Source of the DNA: Planktothrix paucivesiculata PCC 9631
Lineage (GTDB): Bacteria; Cyanobacteriota; Cyanobacteriia; Cyanobacteriales; Microcoleaceae
Reading direction: 5' to 3'
DNA length: 43,630 nucleotides
NCBI RefSeq assembly: GCF_900009265.2
Contig: NZ_LR735026.1
Location: 259,915-303,544, forward strand
Shown piece after piece: positions 1 to 9,519 of the stretch. Positions within the stretch are counted from its first letter, which is position 1; every line of letters starts with the position of its first letter. The translations under genes were made by a program, and so were the position numbers. Below the pieces are notes generated by a model that was not told the origin of the DNA, made no database searches, and was given only the letters and a program-made list of their open reading frames with translations.

Positions 1-1423
1 CAGGGCTGTTTCATGTTTGAAAATTATAGCCTACTTTTGGGCCATAATTCTCAAACATGATAGCTATTTTCCGAATAATTAATATTTCATATAATTGCTA
101 TATTAATATTAATTATAGGAGATATCATCTAAGCAACATAAATATTCTTATTCCCTACGGAGTAAGACTTACATTCCCAACTTTTGTCTATTTTTCCTAA
201 ATTAATTGCTCTATTTTTTCGTTTTTAACTTTCGGATTAAGAGATGGCCACTAATTTCTCCCAATGATTTCCTAACCACCTTCTTCCCTCTGTTATTGAC
301 CAAAATCCTAAACCTCTGAAAATATTCAATCCTAGGGTGTTGAGCAGTGCCCAATTAGTCGCCGCTTGTACTTGATGAATTTTCATACTATCCTCTTTAA
401 ATAACACATCTTTTACCCAATGAACTTGATTCTCAATCCCCCAATGCCCTTTAATCTTTTGGGCAAAAAAATCTGCCTTTTCCCAGATACTACTTATATA
501 ATAAACCGTTTCTTTATAAGGCTTTTTTCCTCTATATCCCCACCGTTCTACCTGAATTATACTTTCAATATGTTCCCAAGGGCTTTCAAATTTTATTGAT
601 TTTTTAAACACTGATACCCGACGAGTTGTTTCTCGTCCATGACCCCGCTCTTTTTGAGTATCTATACTTTCAGCTTTCATCGTTTTTGTGATTTTTTCAA
701 TTTGATTATACAGTTTGATTTGATTCTTCTTAACCGCGATTAAATAATCGTTTTCACTCTGCATAATTTTTCGGGCTGTGGTGACATTACAATGTAACGC
801 ATCCGCAGTTATTAACTTTCCTTTTAGACCACATTCTCCTATTATACATTGGGCTACAGCTTGTTCTGACCCGGTTTTACTCTCGAACTTTTCCGTCGCT
901 AATACTAATCCGGTTTCTTGACTAAATAGAGATACCATTATTACCATGTTTTGCTGCTGATTTCCTGGGTCTTTTACCGTACTTCTTAAACTTTTTCCAT
1001 CTATTGCTAATCCCTCTATTCCCTTTAATTTAGGAGAATTCTCTCTTGACCATTCTTTTACTATTTTGCTTAAATCCTTCTCGTCTACTCCTCTCATCAC
1101 TCTCCTTCTTGTTGAATAAGATGGCATTCCTTGGCTATAGATATTGAATGTTCTTTTCAGGATAACTTCGTTGGCTTTGACAAAATATTCCATCTCTCGA
1201 TATCCTTGATGCCCTGACATCACCCCTAAAACTACTACTAATAGCACTTCCCATAAACTATACCTTTTTCCCTGACTTTTTCGGAAATCCTTGACTTCTT
1301 TTAAATTTTCTATTAAACTTGTTAGCATCTTTATTTTAGAAAAAAATGGCGATCGCTCTCCATTTTATCAGGTGGCGATCGCTCTTTCTTTACTCTTTTT
1401 CACCTGACTTTGAAACAGCCCTG
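1..1423 (-). mobile_element. ISAs1-family insertion sequence (copy A)
   Basis: The first 13 bases (cagggctgtttca) recur as a perfect inverted copy at 1411-1423 (tgaaacagccctg), enclosing one transposase gene on the minus strand. The size of 1423 bp is usual for ISAs1 elements. The left end coincides with base 1 of the window, so the flanking target duplication cannot be checked. The right end lies against a pyrimidine-rich tandem repeat. Confidence 0.88.
237..1328 (-). CDS. ISAs1-family transposase (H-repeat type DDE)
   Basis: This 363-aa protein is the transposase of the element at 1-1423. The DDE triad is visible as IDGKSLRS (first Asp), TADALHC (second Asp) and the C-terminal HWGIENQVHWVKDV segment followed by the glutamate region. 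The N-terminal DFRKSQGKRYSLWEVL block is typical of the H-repeat/ISAs1 family (DUF4338/DDE_Tnp_1-associated). Length is normal and no frameshift is seen, so the gene looks intact. It is related to, but clearly diverged from, the transposase at 6636-7727, so the two copies are different IS species rather than recent duplicates. Confidence 0.93.
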   Translation of the reverse strand: MLTSLIENLKEVKDFRKSQGKRYSLWEVLLVVVLGVMSGHQGYREMEYFVKANEVILKRTFNIYSQGMPSYSTRRRVMRGVDEKDLSKIVKEWSRENSPKLKGIEGLAIDGKSLRSTVKDPGNQQQNMVIMVSLFSQETGLVLATEKFESKTGSEQAVAQCIIGECGLKGKLITADALHCNVTTARKIMQSENDYLIAVKKNQIKLYNQIEKITKTMKAESIDTQKERGHGRETTRRVSVFKKSIKFESPWEHIESIIQVERWGYRGKKPYKETVYYISSIWEKADFFAQKIKGHWGIENQVHWVKDVLFKEDSMKIHQVQAATNWALLNTLGLNIFRGLGFWSITEGRRWLGNHWEKLVAIS

Positions 1424-1508
1424 CCCTGCCCCCTGCCTCCCCTGCCTCCCCTGCTTCCCCTGCTTCCCCTGCTTCCCCTGCTCCCCTACCTCCCCTGCCC
1501 CGACCTCC
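1424..1508. repeat. Pyrimidine-rich short tandem repeat
   Basis: Degenerate 9-bp units of the type cctgcttcc/cctgcctcc run for about 85 bp next to the right end of the IS. Similar C/T- or G/A-rich tracts occur at about 5994-6033, 25239-25271 and 43592-43625. They look like intergenic simple repeats with no coding role. Confidence 0.8.
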
Positions 1509-1612
1509 TCCAACTGTGTTATGCTCAGAAGATTGGAGTGTTGTTGAAGACGAGAGCAGCGTTATAAGCAGGTTCCTAACACCTTTATTTTTGTTTTTCT
1601 TTACTTTTTGCT

Positions 1613-2497
1613 ATGGCTACTAAAAACCCGTCCTTTTCTCTTGATGATTTTGCCAAAGCCCTAGATCAACAGAATTATGATTTACATAAAGGGCAAATCG
1701 TTAAGGGTCAGGTAGAATCCTATACCAGTGATGGTGCTTACATTGATATTAAAGGAGCTAAATCTCCTGGTTTTATTCCTAAAAAAGAGATTTCAGTTGT
1801 AGAAGTTGAGGATATTTCTGAAATTCTTCCCTTAAAAGAGGAGCGAGATTTTTTAATTATTAGAGAACAAAATGCCGATGGTCAAATATTACTTTCCATC
1901 CGACAATTGGAAATGAAACAAATTTGGGATCAACTCCTAGATGCTCAAAATGGGGGTCAATCTTTACAAGCTAGAGTGACCGGAGTAAATCGAGGCGGTG
2001 TCACCGTTGAAGTTCATTCTTTACGAGGATTTATTCCCCGATCGCATCTTTTAGAAAAAGACGACCTAGACTCCTTAGTTGATCAATCTTTAAGTGTCAG
2101 TATTTTAGAATTAGATCCCGAACGAAATAAAATTGTTTTATCCCAAAGATTAGCCTCTCAATCCATCGGTTTTAGTCAATTAGAAGTCGGTCAACTGGTG
2201 GAAGGGAAAGTCATGGGTGTTAAACCCTTCGGCGTGTTTGTGGATATTGAAGGAGTAACCGGATTAATTCACATTAAAGAAGTCAGTCAGAAATATGTTG
2301 AGTCTTTACCCACCCTTTTCCCCGTTGGTCAAATTATTAAGGCGATGGTAATTAGTTTAGATGAAGGTCGCCATCGGATTTCCCTCTCTACCCGAATATT
2401 AGAAAATTATCCGGGTGAAGTAGTCGAGAAGTTATCAGAAGTGATGGAATCTGCTGAAGCTCGTTCAGAAAGAGCCAGAAAGCTAATTATTCTGTAA
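1613..2497 (+). CDS. S1 RNA-binding domain protein, Rps1b-type 30S ribosomal protein S1 homologue
   Basis: A 294-aa protein with three consecutive S1 (OB-fold) RNA-binding domains at roughly residues 24-96, 110-178 and 192-262. Each contains the G.V..V...G..V.. pattern and the third has GVKPFGVFVDIEGVTGLIH. Cyanobacterial S1 proteins have three domains instead of the six of E. coli. The length and the acidic N-terminus match the second paralogue often called Rps1b, which binds mRNA during initiation. The ATG at 1613 begins the conserved region and no strong Shine-Dalgarno sequence precedes it. A hairpin terminator follows at 2507-2545, so it is probably a single-gene unit. Assignment to the 1b rather than the 1a paralogue is an inference from length. 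Confidence 0.88.
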   Translation: MATKNPSFSLDDFAKALDQQNYDLHKGQIVKGQVESYTSDGAYIDIKGAKSPGFIPKKEISVVEVEDISEILPLKEERDFLIIREQNADGQILLSIRQLEMKQIWDQLLDAQNGGQSLQARVTGVNRGGVTVEVHSLRGFIPRSHLLEKDDLDSLVDQSLSVSILELDPERNKIVLSQRLASQSIGFSQLEVGQLVEGKVMGVKPFGVFVDIEGVTGLIHIKEVSQKYVESLPTLFPVGQIIKAMVISLDEGRHRISLSTRILENYPGEVVEKLSEVMESAEARSERARKLIIL

Positions 2498-2506
2498 CTT
2501 TAAATT

Positions 2507-2545
2507 TCCCCCTATTATTATTATTTTAGGGGGATTATTTTTGAC
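2507..2545 (+). terminator. Intrinsic terminator after the S1 gene
   Basis: The arms tcccccta (2507-2514) and taggggga (2527-2534) enclose an AT-rich loop and are followed by a T-rich run (ttattttt), ten bases after the S1 stop codon. Confidence 0.7.
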
Positions 2546-2580
2546 AAAGACTAATCCAGCACACCTATATGGTAAAGTCT

Positions 2581-2609
2581 TTTCCGGTGTTCCGGTGTTC
2601 CGGTGTTCC
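2581..2609. repeat. Short tandem repeat ttccggtg, three units
   Basis: Three 8- to 9-bp units (ttccggtgt) run into the 5' end of the next gene's open frame. Similar ccggtgtt units occur near 28558-28585. They make an upstream GTG at 2603 an unlikely start for the kinase. Confidence 0.6.
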
Positions 2610-2638
2610 CTACTATAATTTTAATTGTCAAACTTCTC

Positions 2639-3592
2639 ATGATTCATGTTTTAGGGATTGATGGCGGCGGTTCTAAAACGGTTTGTGTGTTAATGAGTGC
2701 CGATGGTAAAATATTAGGATGGGGAAAAGCCGGGCCATCCAATTATCAAACAGTCGGAATTGATACAGCTAAAATCAATATTATTTCAGCCATTAAACAA
2801 GCAGTTGATCAGAGTTTTTTAGCCTTAGAAGGCTTAGTTCCCATTCAAGGAATTAGTTTAGGATTAGCGGGGGTAGGGCGTGCTGAAGATATTGATTTAA
2901 TCCGCAATTTGATCCAAGAAATTCAAACTGATCCCGAATTATCTATTGACTGGAAATTAACCCCCAAAAATATTATTATTCATGGTGATAGTTTAATTGC
3001 TTTAGTCGGAGGTTTAGGTCACTCCGTCGGTATAGTTGTAATTGCCGGAACAGGTTCCCATATATTCGGAAAAAATAGTCAAGGAATCACAAAAAGAGTC
3101 GGTGGTTGGGGTTACATTTTAGGGGATGAAGGCAGTGGTTATGATATTGCAATTCAAGGGTTAAAAGCCGCCTTACGTTCCCATGATGGTCGCCTAGAAT
3201 ATACGAATTTAATTCCCCAATTTAAAGACAGTTTAAAGTTAAATTCCATTGAAGAATTAATTCCTATTATTTACCGTCAAGGATGGGATGTGAAAAAAAT
3301 CGCCAGTTTAGCACCCCTTGTGGATCAAGTAGCCGCGGAGGGTGATTCGGTGGCTCAAAATATTATTAAAAATGCCGTTAATGAATTAGTATTAGCTACA
3401 GAAGTCGCCATCAATGCTTTATTTGAACCGACAGAATCCTTTGAAATTGTAGTGACTGGAGGAGTGTGGCAAGGATTAGCTAATTTTCGCCATCAATTTG
3501 AAGTTGAAGTTAATGCGATCGCTCCTTCAGCTAATATTATTTCTCCTCGTCATGAACCTGCCTATGGTGCGGGATTGTTGGCATTAGAATAG
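2639..3592 (+). CDS. BadF/BadG/BcrA/BcrD-type ATPase, N-acetylglucosamine kinase-like
   Basis: A 317-aa sugar-kinase-fold (ASKHA) protein. The N-terminal VLGIDGGGSKTVCVLM is the phosphate-1 motif of the BadF/GlcNAc-kinase family. VVIAGTGSHIFG is the phosphate-2 loop, RVGGWGYILGDEGSGYDI the family signature, and VVTGGVW the adenosine loop. Proteins like this phosphorylate N-acetylglucosamine, for example from recycled peptidoglycan, using ATP in the cytoplasm. The ATG at 2639 is chosen because the conserved domain begins two residues later. A GTG start at 2603 would add a tail encoded partly by a tandem repeat. Substrate is inferred from the family and not proven. Confidence 0.85.
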   Translation: MIHVLGIDGGGSKTVCVLMSADGKILGWGKAGPSNYQTVGIDTAKINIISAIKQAVDQSFLALEGLVPIQGISLGLAGVGRAEDIDLIRNLIQEIQTDPELSIDWKLTPKNIIIHGDSLIALVGGLGHSVGIVVIAGTGSHIFGKNSQGITKRVGGWGYILGDEGSGYDIAIQGLKAALRSHDGRLEYTNLIPQFKDSLKLNSIEELIPIIYRQGWDVKKIASLAPLVDQVAAEGDSVAQNIIKNAVNELVLATEVAINALFEPTESFEIVVTGGVWQGLANFRHQFEVEVNAIAPSANIISPRHEPAYGAGLLALE

Positions 3593-3667
3593 GCTAAAAT
3601 CCAAAGATTCCTGATATCTGATATGATGAGCGCATAGTTTTTTGTTGTCATGAGGTAGTATTTACCG

Positions 3668-4822
3668 ATGTCATGGAGTTCTCCAGTTTTTAGTGTTTGT
3701 CCATTGGGTAATTCTTGGTTATGGGCTGCATGGAGTAGTCCCCAAGATGCTTATGATTTTCTAAAAAAGCCTGACAAAGATTTAGCGATGGACTGTCTAT
3801 TTCATGCAGAAGCATCTTCCAAGGAAGCTGCAATAAAAACGGCTAAAAATCTTTTAGGTGCTGACCTGAAAGAATTAGATAGTCAGTTTGCAGCAGCAGT
3901 TTGTCAGGAACTTGCTCAGAAATCTAAGATTGATTCTAATAAGATTGATTCTAATAATATTGATTCTAACGAACCTGAAATTGTTATTGATGATCTCAAT
4001 GAATGTTTAAATAAACTTCAGGCACTAACTGGCTTGAGTGCAGTAAAATCCACTGTTCAGGAATTGGTCAATATTGCAAAAGTAGCCCAAATGAAGGCTA
4101 AAACGGGTATTAAAGCACCTGCAATTACCCGACATCTTGTATTCACAGGCAACCCCGGAACAGGTAAAACTACTGTAGCGAGAATTTTAGGAGAGATTTA
4201 TAAAAATCTGGGTGTTTTATCAGAAGGGCATTTTATTGAAGTAGACCGCAGTGATTTAGTAGGAGAATATTTAGGACACACAGCACCCAAAACTACAAAA
4301 GTAGTTGAATCTGCGTTAGGGGGTATATTGTTTATTGATGAAGCTTATTCTCTAGTCCCAGAGGGTCGTCAAGATATTTTTGCTCAAGAAGCCATCAATA
4401 CTCTCTTAAAAATGATGGAAGATCATCGAGACGATTTAGTAGTCATTGTTGCAGGATATAAAGGTGAGATGTCTCGATTTATTAACTCTAATCCTGGGCT
4501 AAAATCAAGATTTTCCAGATCAATTCATTTTGCAGATTATTCTCCTTCTGAGTTGACAGAAATTTTCAAACTCAACTGCGAACAGCATGATTATCTAATT
4601 TCAGATCAAACCCTAGAAGCATTCAATCATCTCATCAATCAGTTTGAGCATCAAATTGGAGAACTGGGAAATGGTCGATTTGTCAGAAATGTCTTTGATC
4701 GCTGTATTGCTATTCAATGTAATCGTTTAGCGGTATTATCTAAACCCTCAACGGAAGACTTAAAAACTTTTTTGCCCGATGATATTCCGACTAATGAGCA
4801 AATCGTTGAATCTCTCCTTTAA
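3668..4822 (+). CDS. AAA ATPase, CbxX/CfqX (SpoVK-like) family
   Basis: A 384-aa protein. Residues about 1-85 form an alpha-helical N-terminal domain of unknown role. Residues 87-101 are three copies of a KIDSN-type pentapeptide, encoded by three 15-bp tandem repeats, and act as a linker. Residues about 112-370 are an AAA+ domain of the CbxX/CfqX family: GLSAVK at the N-terminus, Walker A GNPGTGKT (161-168), Walker B ILFIDEA (220-226), and a sensor/arginine-finger region NPGLKSRFSRSIHF. The family includes rubisco activases of red-type organisms, but in cyanobacteria many members are stand-alone ATPases of unknown substrate, so a rubisco role is not claimed. It starts 75 bp after the kinase gene. 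No other AAA partner is nearby. Confidence 0.85.
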   Translation: MSWSSPVFSVCPLGNSWLWAAWSSPQDAYDFLKKPDKDLAMDCLFHAEASSKEAAIKTAKNLLGADLKELDSQFAAAVCQELAQKSKIDSNKIDSNNIDSNEPEIVIDDLNECLNKLQALTGLSAVKSTVQELVNIAKVAQMKAKTGIKAPAITRHLVFTGNPGTGKTTVARILGEIYKNLGVLSEGHFIEVDRSDLVGEYLGHTAPKTTKVVESALGGILFIDEAYSLVPEGRQDIFAQEAINTLLKMMEDHRDDLVVIVAGYKGEMSRFINSNPGLKSRFSRSIHFADYSPSELTEIFKLNCEQHDYLISDQTLEAFNHLINQFEHQIGELGNGRFVRNVFDRCIAIQCNRLAVLSKPSTEDLKTFLPDDIPTNEQIVESLL

Positions 4823-4867
4823 GGTTATTTGTTAACAGGAGCCTAACTCGGTAAAACTTAGTATCAT

Positions 4868-5210
4868 AGGACTTACGCAAGCACGCTATATATAGCTTGT
4901 CAGAAGTATGCGATCGCATACCAATGATCATAGCAATCGCCCTAAAAAGTCCTAATTATTTATTTCCCCCCAATGTTGGGGGCTAGGGGGCTAGATGGCT
5001 TGTTCAAATGTATACTGTTTAGAATGATCAGGTTATAAAGGATTGAGCAGCAGTTTTAGAGACTATTTCTCAAGCAGCAATATTTGCCCCCTAAATCCCC
5101 CAAAATTGGGGGACTTTAAGAGGTTGTCCTGTTAAAACGATCTCGTTTGAGTTACGAGCGCGAGCGCTAACTCATTAGTACGCTACATATAGCGTAATTG
5201 CGTAAGTCCT
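4868..5210. mobile_element. 343-bp MITE with aggacttacgca ends
   Basis: The terminal inverted repeats are about 29 bp (4868-4896 and 5182-5210) and match at 26 of 29 positions, both starting aggacttacgcaa. The element is flanked by a direct repeat gtatcat (4861-4867 and 5211-5217). There is no transposase reading frame inside, so it is non-autonomous. The interior holds a HIP1-like site, palindromic tracts such as ccccccaatgttgggggc and an aatcccccaaaattggggga hairpin. It accounts for most of the 428-bp gap between the AAA and DUF29 genes. The same ends occur at 6372 and 7896. Confidence 0.85.
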
Positions 5211-5250
5211 GTATCATAGAAGCGATCGCATAAAATAAAACAAACTTCCG

Positions 5251-5709
5251 CTAATCATCTTGATCATCATCAGATAAAATATACTCATCCTCAAAAACCT
5301 CTGACCAAGAAAGGGAAGTCAAGTGACATTTAACTTTCTTCATTTCGATTTCAGCATCTTTCACCGCAGCTTGAAAACATTTATCCCAAATTGATTCAAT
5401 AAAATCCCGATTCAAACTTGGAACTTCTTCCTGAATATCCTCTATTTCTCGACGAGCGGAACGAATACTCAAAGCCCAGCTATCAGTCCGTTTTTGAGGT
5501 TGACATTTCCATTTAATAACATGAAGCATTAAACGAATTAGCTGACTTTTTACGGCTCGTCGATCATTTCTTCCCATCGCTTCAATTAGAGATTCTAAGC
5601 CCTCGGTTGCTTCCATAGATTTTCCTTCCTTGAGAAGTGTATGGACTGTTACAGCCGTTTGATAATGAGAACATACTGCTAACCAGTCCCAATCTTGTTT
5701 AGTCAGCAT
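5251..5709 (-). CDS. DUF29 family protein
   Basis: A 152-aa protein starting MLTKQDWDWLAV, preceded by an aaggaa ribosome-binding site. The frame stays open upstream to 5772, but the extra N-terminus has no such site and runs towards the tRNA gene. The pattern (short N-terminal helix, HLLKxxW-like RLMLHVIKWKCQP centre, SIRSARREI and a C-terminal acidic tail) fits the DUF29 family, which is abundant in cyanobacteria, often in many paralogues, and has no established biochemical function. It is weakly linked to mobile and toxin-antitoxin regions in general. Here it lies between a MITE and tRNA-fMet. Confidence 0.75.
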   Translation of the reverse strand: MLTKQDWDWLAVCSHYQTAVTVHTLLKEGKSMEATEGLESLIEAMGRNDRRAVKSQLIRLMLHVIKWKCQPQKRTDSWALSIRSARREIEDIQEEVPSLNRDFIESIWDKCFQAAVKDAEIEMKKVKCHLTSLSWSEVFEDEYILSDDDQDD

Positions 5710-5803
5710 TGTTAATTCCTTGATATTACTCTCGGCAGAATTGACTACTATAAAAACAAACCCCGCATCCATTTAAGTTTGCGAGGTCTATTTTTATCTA
5801 ATT

Positions 5804-5880
<77 letters not shown>

Positions 5881-6064
5881 TTGCTTTTCTTCCTTTTGTA
5901 TTATAACCACAACCTTCTGGATTTGGCAACCCCTTTTGGAAAATATTTTTTTTGGGGGTAGGCACTTCGACCCTTCGGCAAGCTCAGGGCATCGCAGGCT
6001 CAGTGGCCGCAGGGAGGCAGGGGAGGCAGGGGAGGTATAAGGGGGAAGAAATAATAGCCCATTT
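5881..6064. other. Intergenic spacer with a G-rich repeat
   Basis: Between tRNA-fMet and psb34 there is no supported gene. It contains a cttcggcaagctcagggc-type sequence and three caggggagg units near 6000-6033. An open frame on the minus strand here is produced by this low-complexity sequence. Confidence 0.5.
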
Positions 6065-6229
6065 TTAGGCGACAAAAGCAATCAAGAGTAGGGAAGTTAC
6101 CAGGAGTGCAGCAGCAGCGGCTTGAAGTGCATAGCGACTTTGCTGTTCGGGTGAGGGGTACTCAGCAAAATAAAGTTTGGGTTCGGTAGCGTAGTTATTT
6201 AGGATGCCGTTTTCGTTGGTGGTTCTCAT
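6065..6229 (-). CDS. psb34: Psb34-type photosystem II assembly protein (Ssl1498 family)
   Basis: This 54-aa reading frame starts MRTTNENGILNNYATEPKLY and ends with one hydrophobic helix (ALLVTSLLLIAFVA). The N-terminal block and the FAEYPSPEQQSRYALQ segment match the cyanobacterial Ssl1498/Psb34 family as I remember it. Psb34 is a single-helix thylakoid protein that binds photosystem II intermediates during late assembly and repair, near the site used by high-light-inducible proteins. A good ribosome-binding site (aggaaa) precedes the ATG. It forms a monocistronic unit upstream of tRNA-fMet. Confidence 0.88.
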   Translation of the reverse strand: MRTTNENGILNNYATEPKLYFAEYPSPEQQSRYALQAAAAALLVTSLLLIAFVA

Positions 6230-6399
6230 GGTGTTTTCCTGTACTTGGCTTATGTAAACAAATATAACGGAATGTTAAAGATTGTTACAGTGACTTGACT
6301 CAGGAACCTTGGTGATGTTCGTCACAGGGAATTTGACCATAATCTATTGATGGGGTAAAGATGAATTGATCAGGACTTACGCATCACCGCTATCAATAG

Positions 6400-7824
6400 C
6401 AGGGGGTTTTCATTTTCCCAAATGCGATCGCTATCTTCAAAAAAAATTATCAATTTTTCCGATCAAATTCTCTCTAATTTTCATCAGATAAGTGGGAAAT
6501 ATTAAGAATGAACAATTTTCATATTTATTAACAGCAAAAGATAGCCATTGTCTTGATTAATAAGACTTTATGACTATTTATTATTAAATATTTTGAATGT
6601 TTTTTTAGAAAAATAGTTTTAAAAACTTAATTAATTCAGGCGATCGCTAAAATCTTTTCCCAATTATTTCCCAACCATGACTGTCCCTCTTTTATTGAGC
6701 TAAAACCCAAACTTCTGTATATATTCAAAATTAATGTTACTAATAACGAGAATTTTCCGGCTACGTCTATGCCTTTTATTCTTGATTTATCTTCATTAAA
6801 ATTCACATCTTTGACCCAATGTACTTGATTTTCAATTAACCAATGTGCTTTAATTTTTTCTGCAAATGTTTTCGCACTTAATTTCTGACTACTAATATAA
6901 TATAAAGTCTCATTATATTCTTGATCACCCCGAAAACCCGTTCTTTCTACCTGAATAAAACTTTGAAGATGAGGATAATTTTTATGGTTGACATTTTGGC
7001 TATCAAATACTGATACTTTTCTGCTAATATTTCGCCCATGACTGACATCTTTTTCTTCATATACCGTTAAAGGTTTTTCGATTTCTGCTAAAATCTTGAT
7101 CCGATTGTGCAATTTAATTTGATTCCCTTTTACCGTAATTAAATAATTATTTTTGCTCTCAATTATTGCCTGAGTTGTTTCCTTACTACAATGGAGAGCA
7201 TCGAGGGTAAATACTTTATTTAATAACCCGCATTTTTCTATCATAGACAGAACTTTAGCGTTTTCAGAACTTTGTTTACTTTCAAAACTTTCCGATTTAA
7301 TTACTAACTTTGTTTCTTGACTAAACCAAGATACCATAATTAACATATTTTGTTTCTGATTTTCATAGTTAGTCAGGGTGTTTTTTAAAGATTTTCCATC
7401 GATCGCAATCCAATCAACGCCTTCTTGTTGCCAATAATATTCCTGGACTATTGACTGAAAAACCAACTGAATTTCTATTGAATTTATTCCGAGCATTACT
7501 CGTCTTATGGTACTATAAGACGGCAATTTTTTAGTGTTAGTTTCTAATAATTTAATTAGCTTATTTTCTTCATTTTTTCTAAAATTATCTATTTGCTTAT
7601 AAGTAACATTGCCAGTTAGCAGTGCTAAAACAATGATAGTCAACACTACCCATAATTCATGTCTTTTACCACGATTTTTCCGAAAATCCTTGACTAACTT
7701 CAGTTGTTCGATTATACTGTTTAACATAGTTTTTTAAAATCAAATAAAAGTGATCTTTCTTTGATTTTACCAAAAAAAGATCACTTTTATTTTCTTTTTT
7801 ACCCCCGACAATGAAAACACCCTG
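6400..7824 (-). mobile_element. ISAs1-family insertion sequence (copy B), nested in a MITE
   Basis: The ends cagggggttttcat (6400-6413) and atgaaaacaccctg (7811-7824) are inverted with one mismatch in 14. A perfect 10-bp direct repeat ctatcaatag (6390-6399 and 7825-7834) flanks the element, as expected for ISAs1 transposition. It carries one minus-strand transposase. Confidence 0.92.
6636..7727 (-). CDS. ISAs1-family transposase (H-repeat type DDE)
   Basis: A 363-aa transposase of the nested element. The DDE residues lie in AIDGKSLKNT, TLDALHCSK and HWLIENQVHWVKDVNF followed by NEDKS. It is full length, with the N-terminal VKDFRKNRGKRHELW block of the family. Together with intact ends and a perfect target duplication this suggests a relatively recent and possibly still mobile copy. 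It is diverged from the transposase at 237-1328 although equal in length. Confidence 0.93.
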   Translation of the reverse strand: MLNSIIEQLKLVKDFRKNRGKRHELWVVLTIIVLALLTGNVTYKQIDNFRKNEENKLIKLLETNTKKLPSYSTIRRVMLGINSIEIQLVFQSIVQEYYWQQEGVDWIAIDGKSLKNTLTNYENQKQNMLIMVSWFSQETKLVIKSESFESKQSSENAKVLSMIEKCGLLNKVFTLDALHCSKETTQAIIESKNNYLITVKGNQIKLHNRIKILAEIEKPLTVYEEKDVSHGRNISRKVSVFDSQNVNHKNYPHLQSFIQVERTGFRGDQEYNETLYYISSQKLSAKTFAEKIKAHWLIENQVHWVKDVNFNEDKSRIKGIDVAGKFSLLVTLILNIYRSLGFSSIKEGQSWLGNNWEKILAIA

Positions 7825-9519
7825 CTATCAATAGTAGGGGTAATTCATGAATTACCCCTACATCTAGGGTTACATCCCCAAATTTGCGTAAGTCCTATTG
7901 ATGCAAAAATCCAGGCAGTGTTTTTAATTCAAATTGGGCTGCAAGTACCAGAACCAGAGAAACCTCAGTTATAAGTTTAATGAAATCCGGTACAGGAATT
8001 GTCAATGAACCCTTAGACTGAAGTTTGACAAGCAACTCAATTGGAAGCTGAACGAATCTGCATGAGCAGCAAGTTAGGGCAATAATGGCGAAAACCAGTA
8101 ATAGTAAAACCCAAGACAACGGAACCTTAGAGCAGAAGCTTTGGAAATCTGCCGACAAGCTGCGAAAAAATATGGATGCAGCCGAATATAAGCACGTTGT
8201 TTTAGGGTTGATTTTTCTTAAATATATTTCTGATTCCTTTGAAGAATTGCACCAACAATTAATTGATGGTGAGGAACAATACGCCGGAGCCGACCCCGAA
8301 GATAAGGACGAATATTTAGCGGAAAACGTCTTTTTTGTGCCTCTAAAAGCCCGTTGGTCATATCTACAAGCCCAAGCAAAACAGCCAGAAATCGGGAAAT
8401 ATGTTGATGAGGCGATGATTGCCATTGAACAGGAAAATCCTGGTTTAAGAGGGGTGTTGTCTAAGGTTTACGCTAAACAAAATTTAGATAAAACATCATT
8501 GGGCGGGTTGATTGATTTAATTGGTAGTTTTAAATTAGTTAGTGATAAGAAAACGTCATCCGAACAGTTAGAATTAGATTTGGAAGAGAATGTTAAAAAG
8601 CTACAACAAGCGGATGTTCTAGGGCGGGTTTATGAATATTTTTTAGGACAATTTGCCCTAGAAGAAGGCAAGAAAGGCGGACAGTTCTACACCCCTGAAC
8701 CGATTGTTAAATTATTAGTAGAAATGTTGGAACCTTACAACGGACGGGTGTTTGACCCTTGCTGTGGTTCAGGTGGGATGTTTGTTCAAAGTGAAAAGTT
8801 TGTAGCCAATCATCAAGGGCGGTTAGATAATATTTCCATCTACGGTCAGGAAAGCAACGAAACTACTTATCGACTCTGTAAGATGAATTTAGCCATTAGG
8901 GGGATTGATTCATCTAATATTAGATGGAACAATGAGGGGTCTTTTCTCAATGATGCTCACCCAGATTTGAAAGCAGATTTTATTATCGCTAATCCCCCTT
9001 TTAATGATAGTGATTGGGGAGGAGAACTATTAAGAACGGATGGACGCTGGAAATATGGTGTTCCCCCAGTGGGTAACGCTAACTTTGCTTGGGTGCAACA
9101 TTTTCTTTATCATCTCGCCCCATCGGGAAGCGCGGGGTTTGTGTTGTCGAATGGTTCCCTTTCTTCTAATACCAGTGGTGAGGGAGAGATTAGACAGAAG
9201 TTAGTCGAACAGGATTTAGTTGATTGTGTTGTCATGCTCCCAACACAGTTATTTTATAATACGGGAATCCCAGCTTGTTTATGGTTTTTGAGTCGTTATA
9301 AAAACGGTAATAAAAATCGCGATCGCAAAGGAGAAGTATTATTTATTGATGCTTCTGAATTGGGAGAAATGATTAACCGTAGAAATCGAACGTTAACGGA
9401 TACTGATGTTAAGAATATTGCTACAACTTACCATGAATGGAAGCGGAAAAATGGCAATTATCAGGATATTAAGGGTTTCTGTAAATCAGCAACTTTAGAA
9501 GATATTGAAAAACACAAGT

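Larger units (their letters stand above)
6372..7896. mobile_element. Second aggacttacgca MITE, interrupted by an ISAs1 element
   Basis: The ends aggacttacgca (6372-6383) and tgcgtaagtcct (7885-7896) are the same as those of the 343-bp MITE. Removing the nested IS and one 10-bp duplication leaves an element of about 90 bp with an internal hairpin (aggggtaattcatgaattacccct). Flanking direct repeats attgatc (6365-6371) and attgatg (7897-7903) match at six of seven bases, consistent with a 7-bp target duplication that has since drifted. Confidence 0.75.

Noticed and set aside
1346-1567. Open frame of 73 codons on the plus strand
   Set aside because: It is made by the IS right end and the pyrimidine-rich tandem repeat (LPLLPLLPLLP), and has no ribosome-binding site.
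3668-4822. Rubisco activase (CbbX) assignment for the AAA protein
   Set aside because: Family membership is clear but no red-type rubisco genes are nearby, and cyanobacteria with this family usually have green-type rubisco. Function is left open.
7895-8066. Hydrophobic minus-strand reading frame upstream of hsdM ([15 protein letters not shown]...)
   Set aside because: It continues antisense into hsdM, has no ribosome-binding site and ends at the MITE boundary. It could be a gene fragment, but nothing supports that beyond composition.
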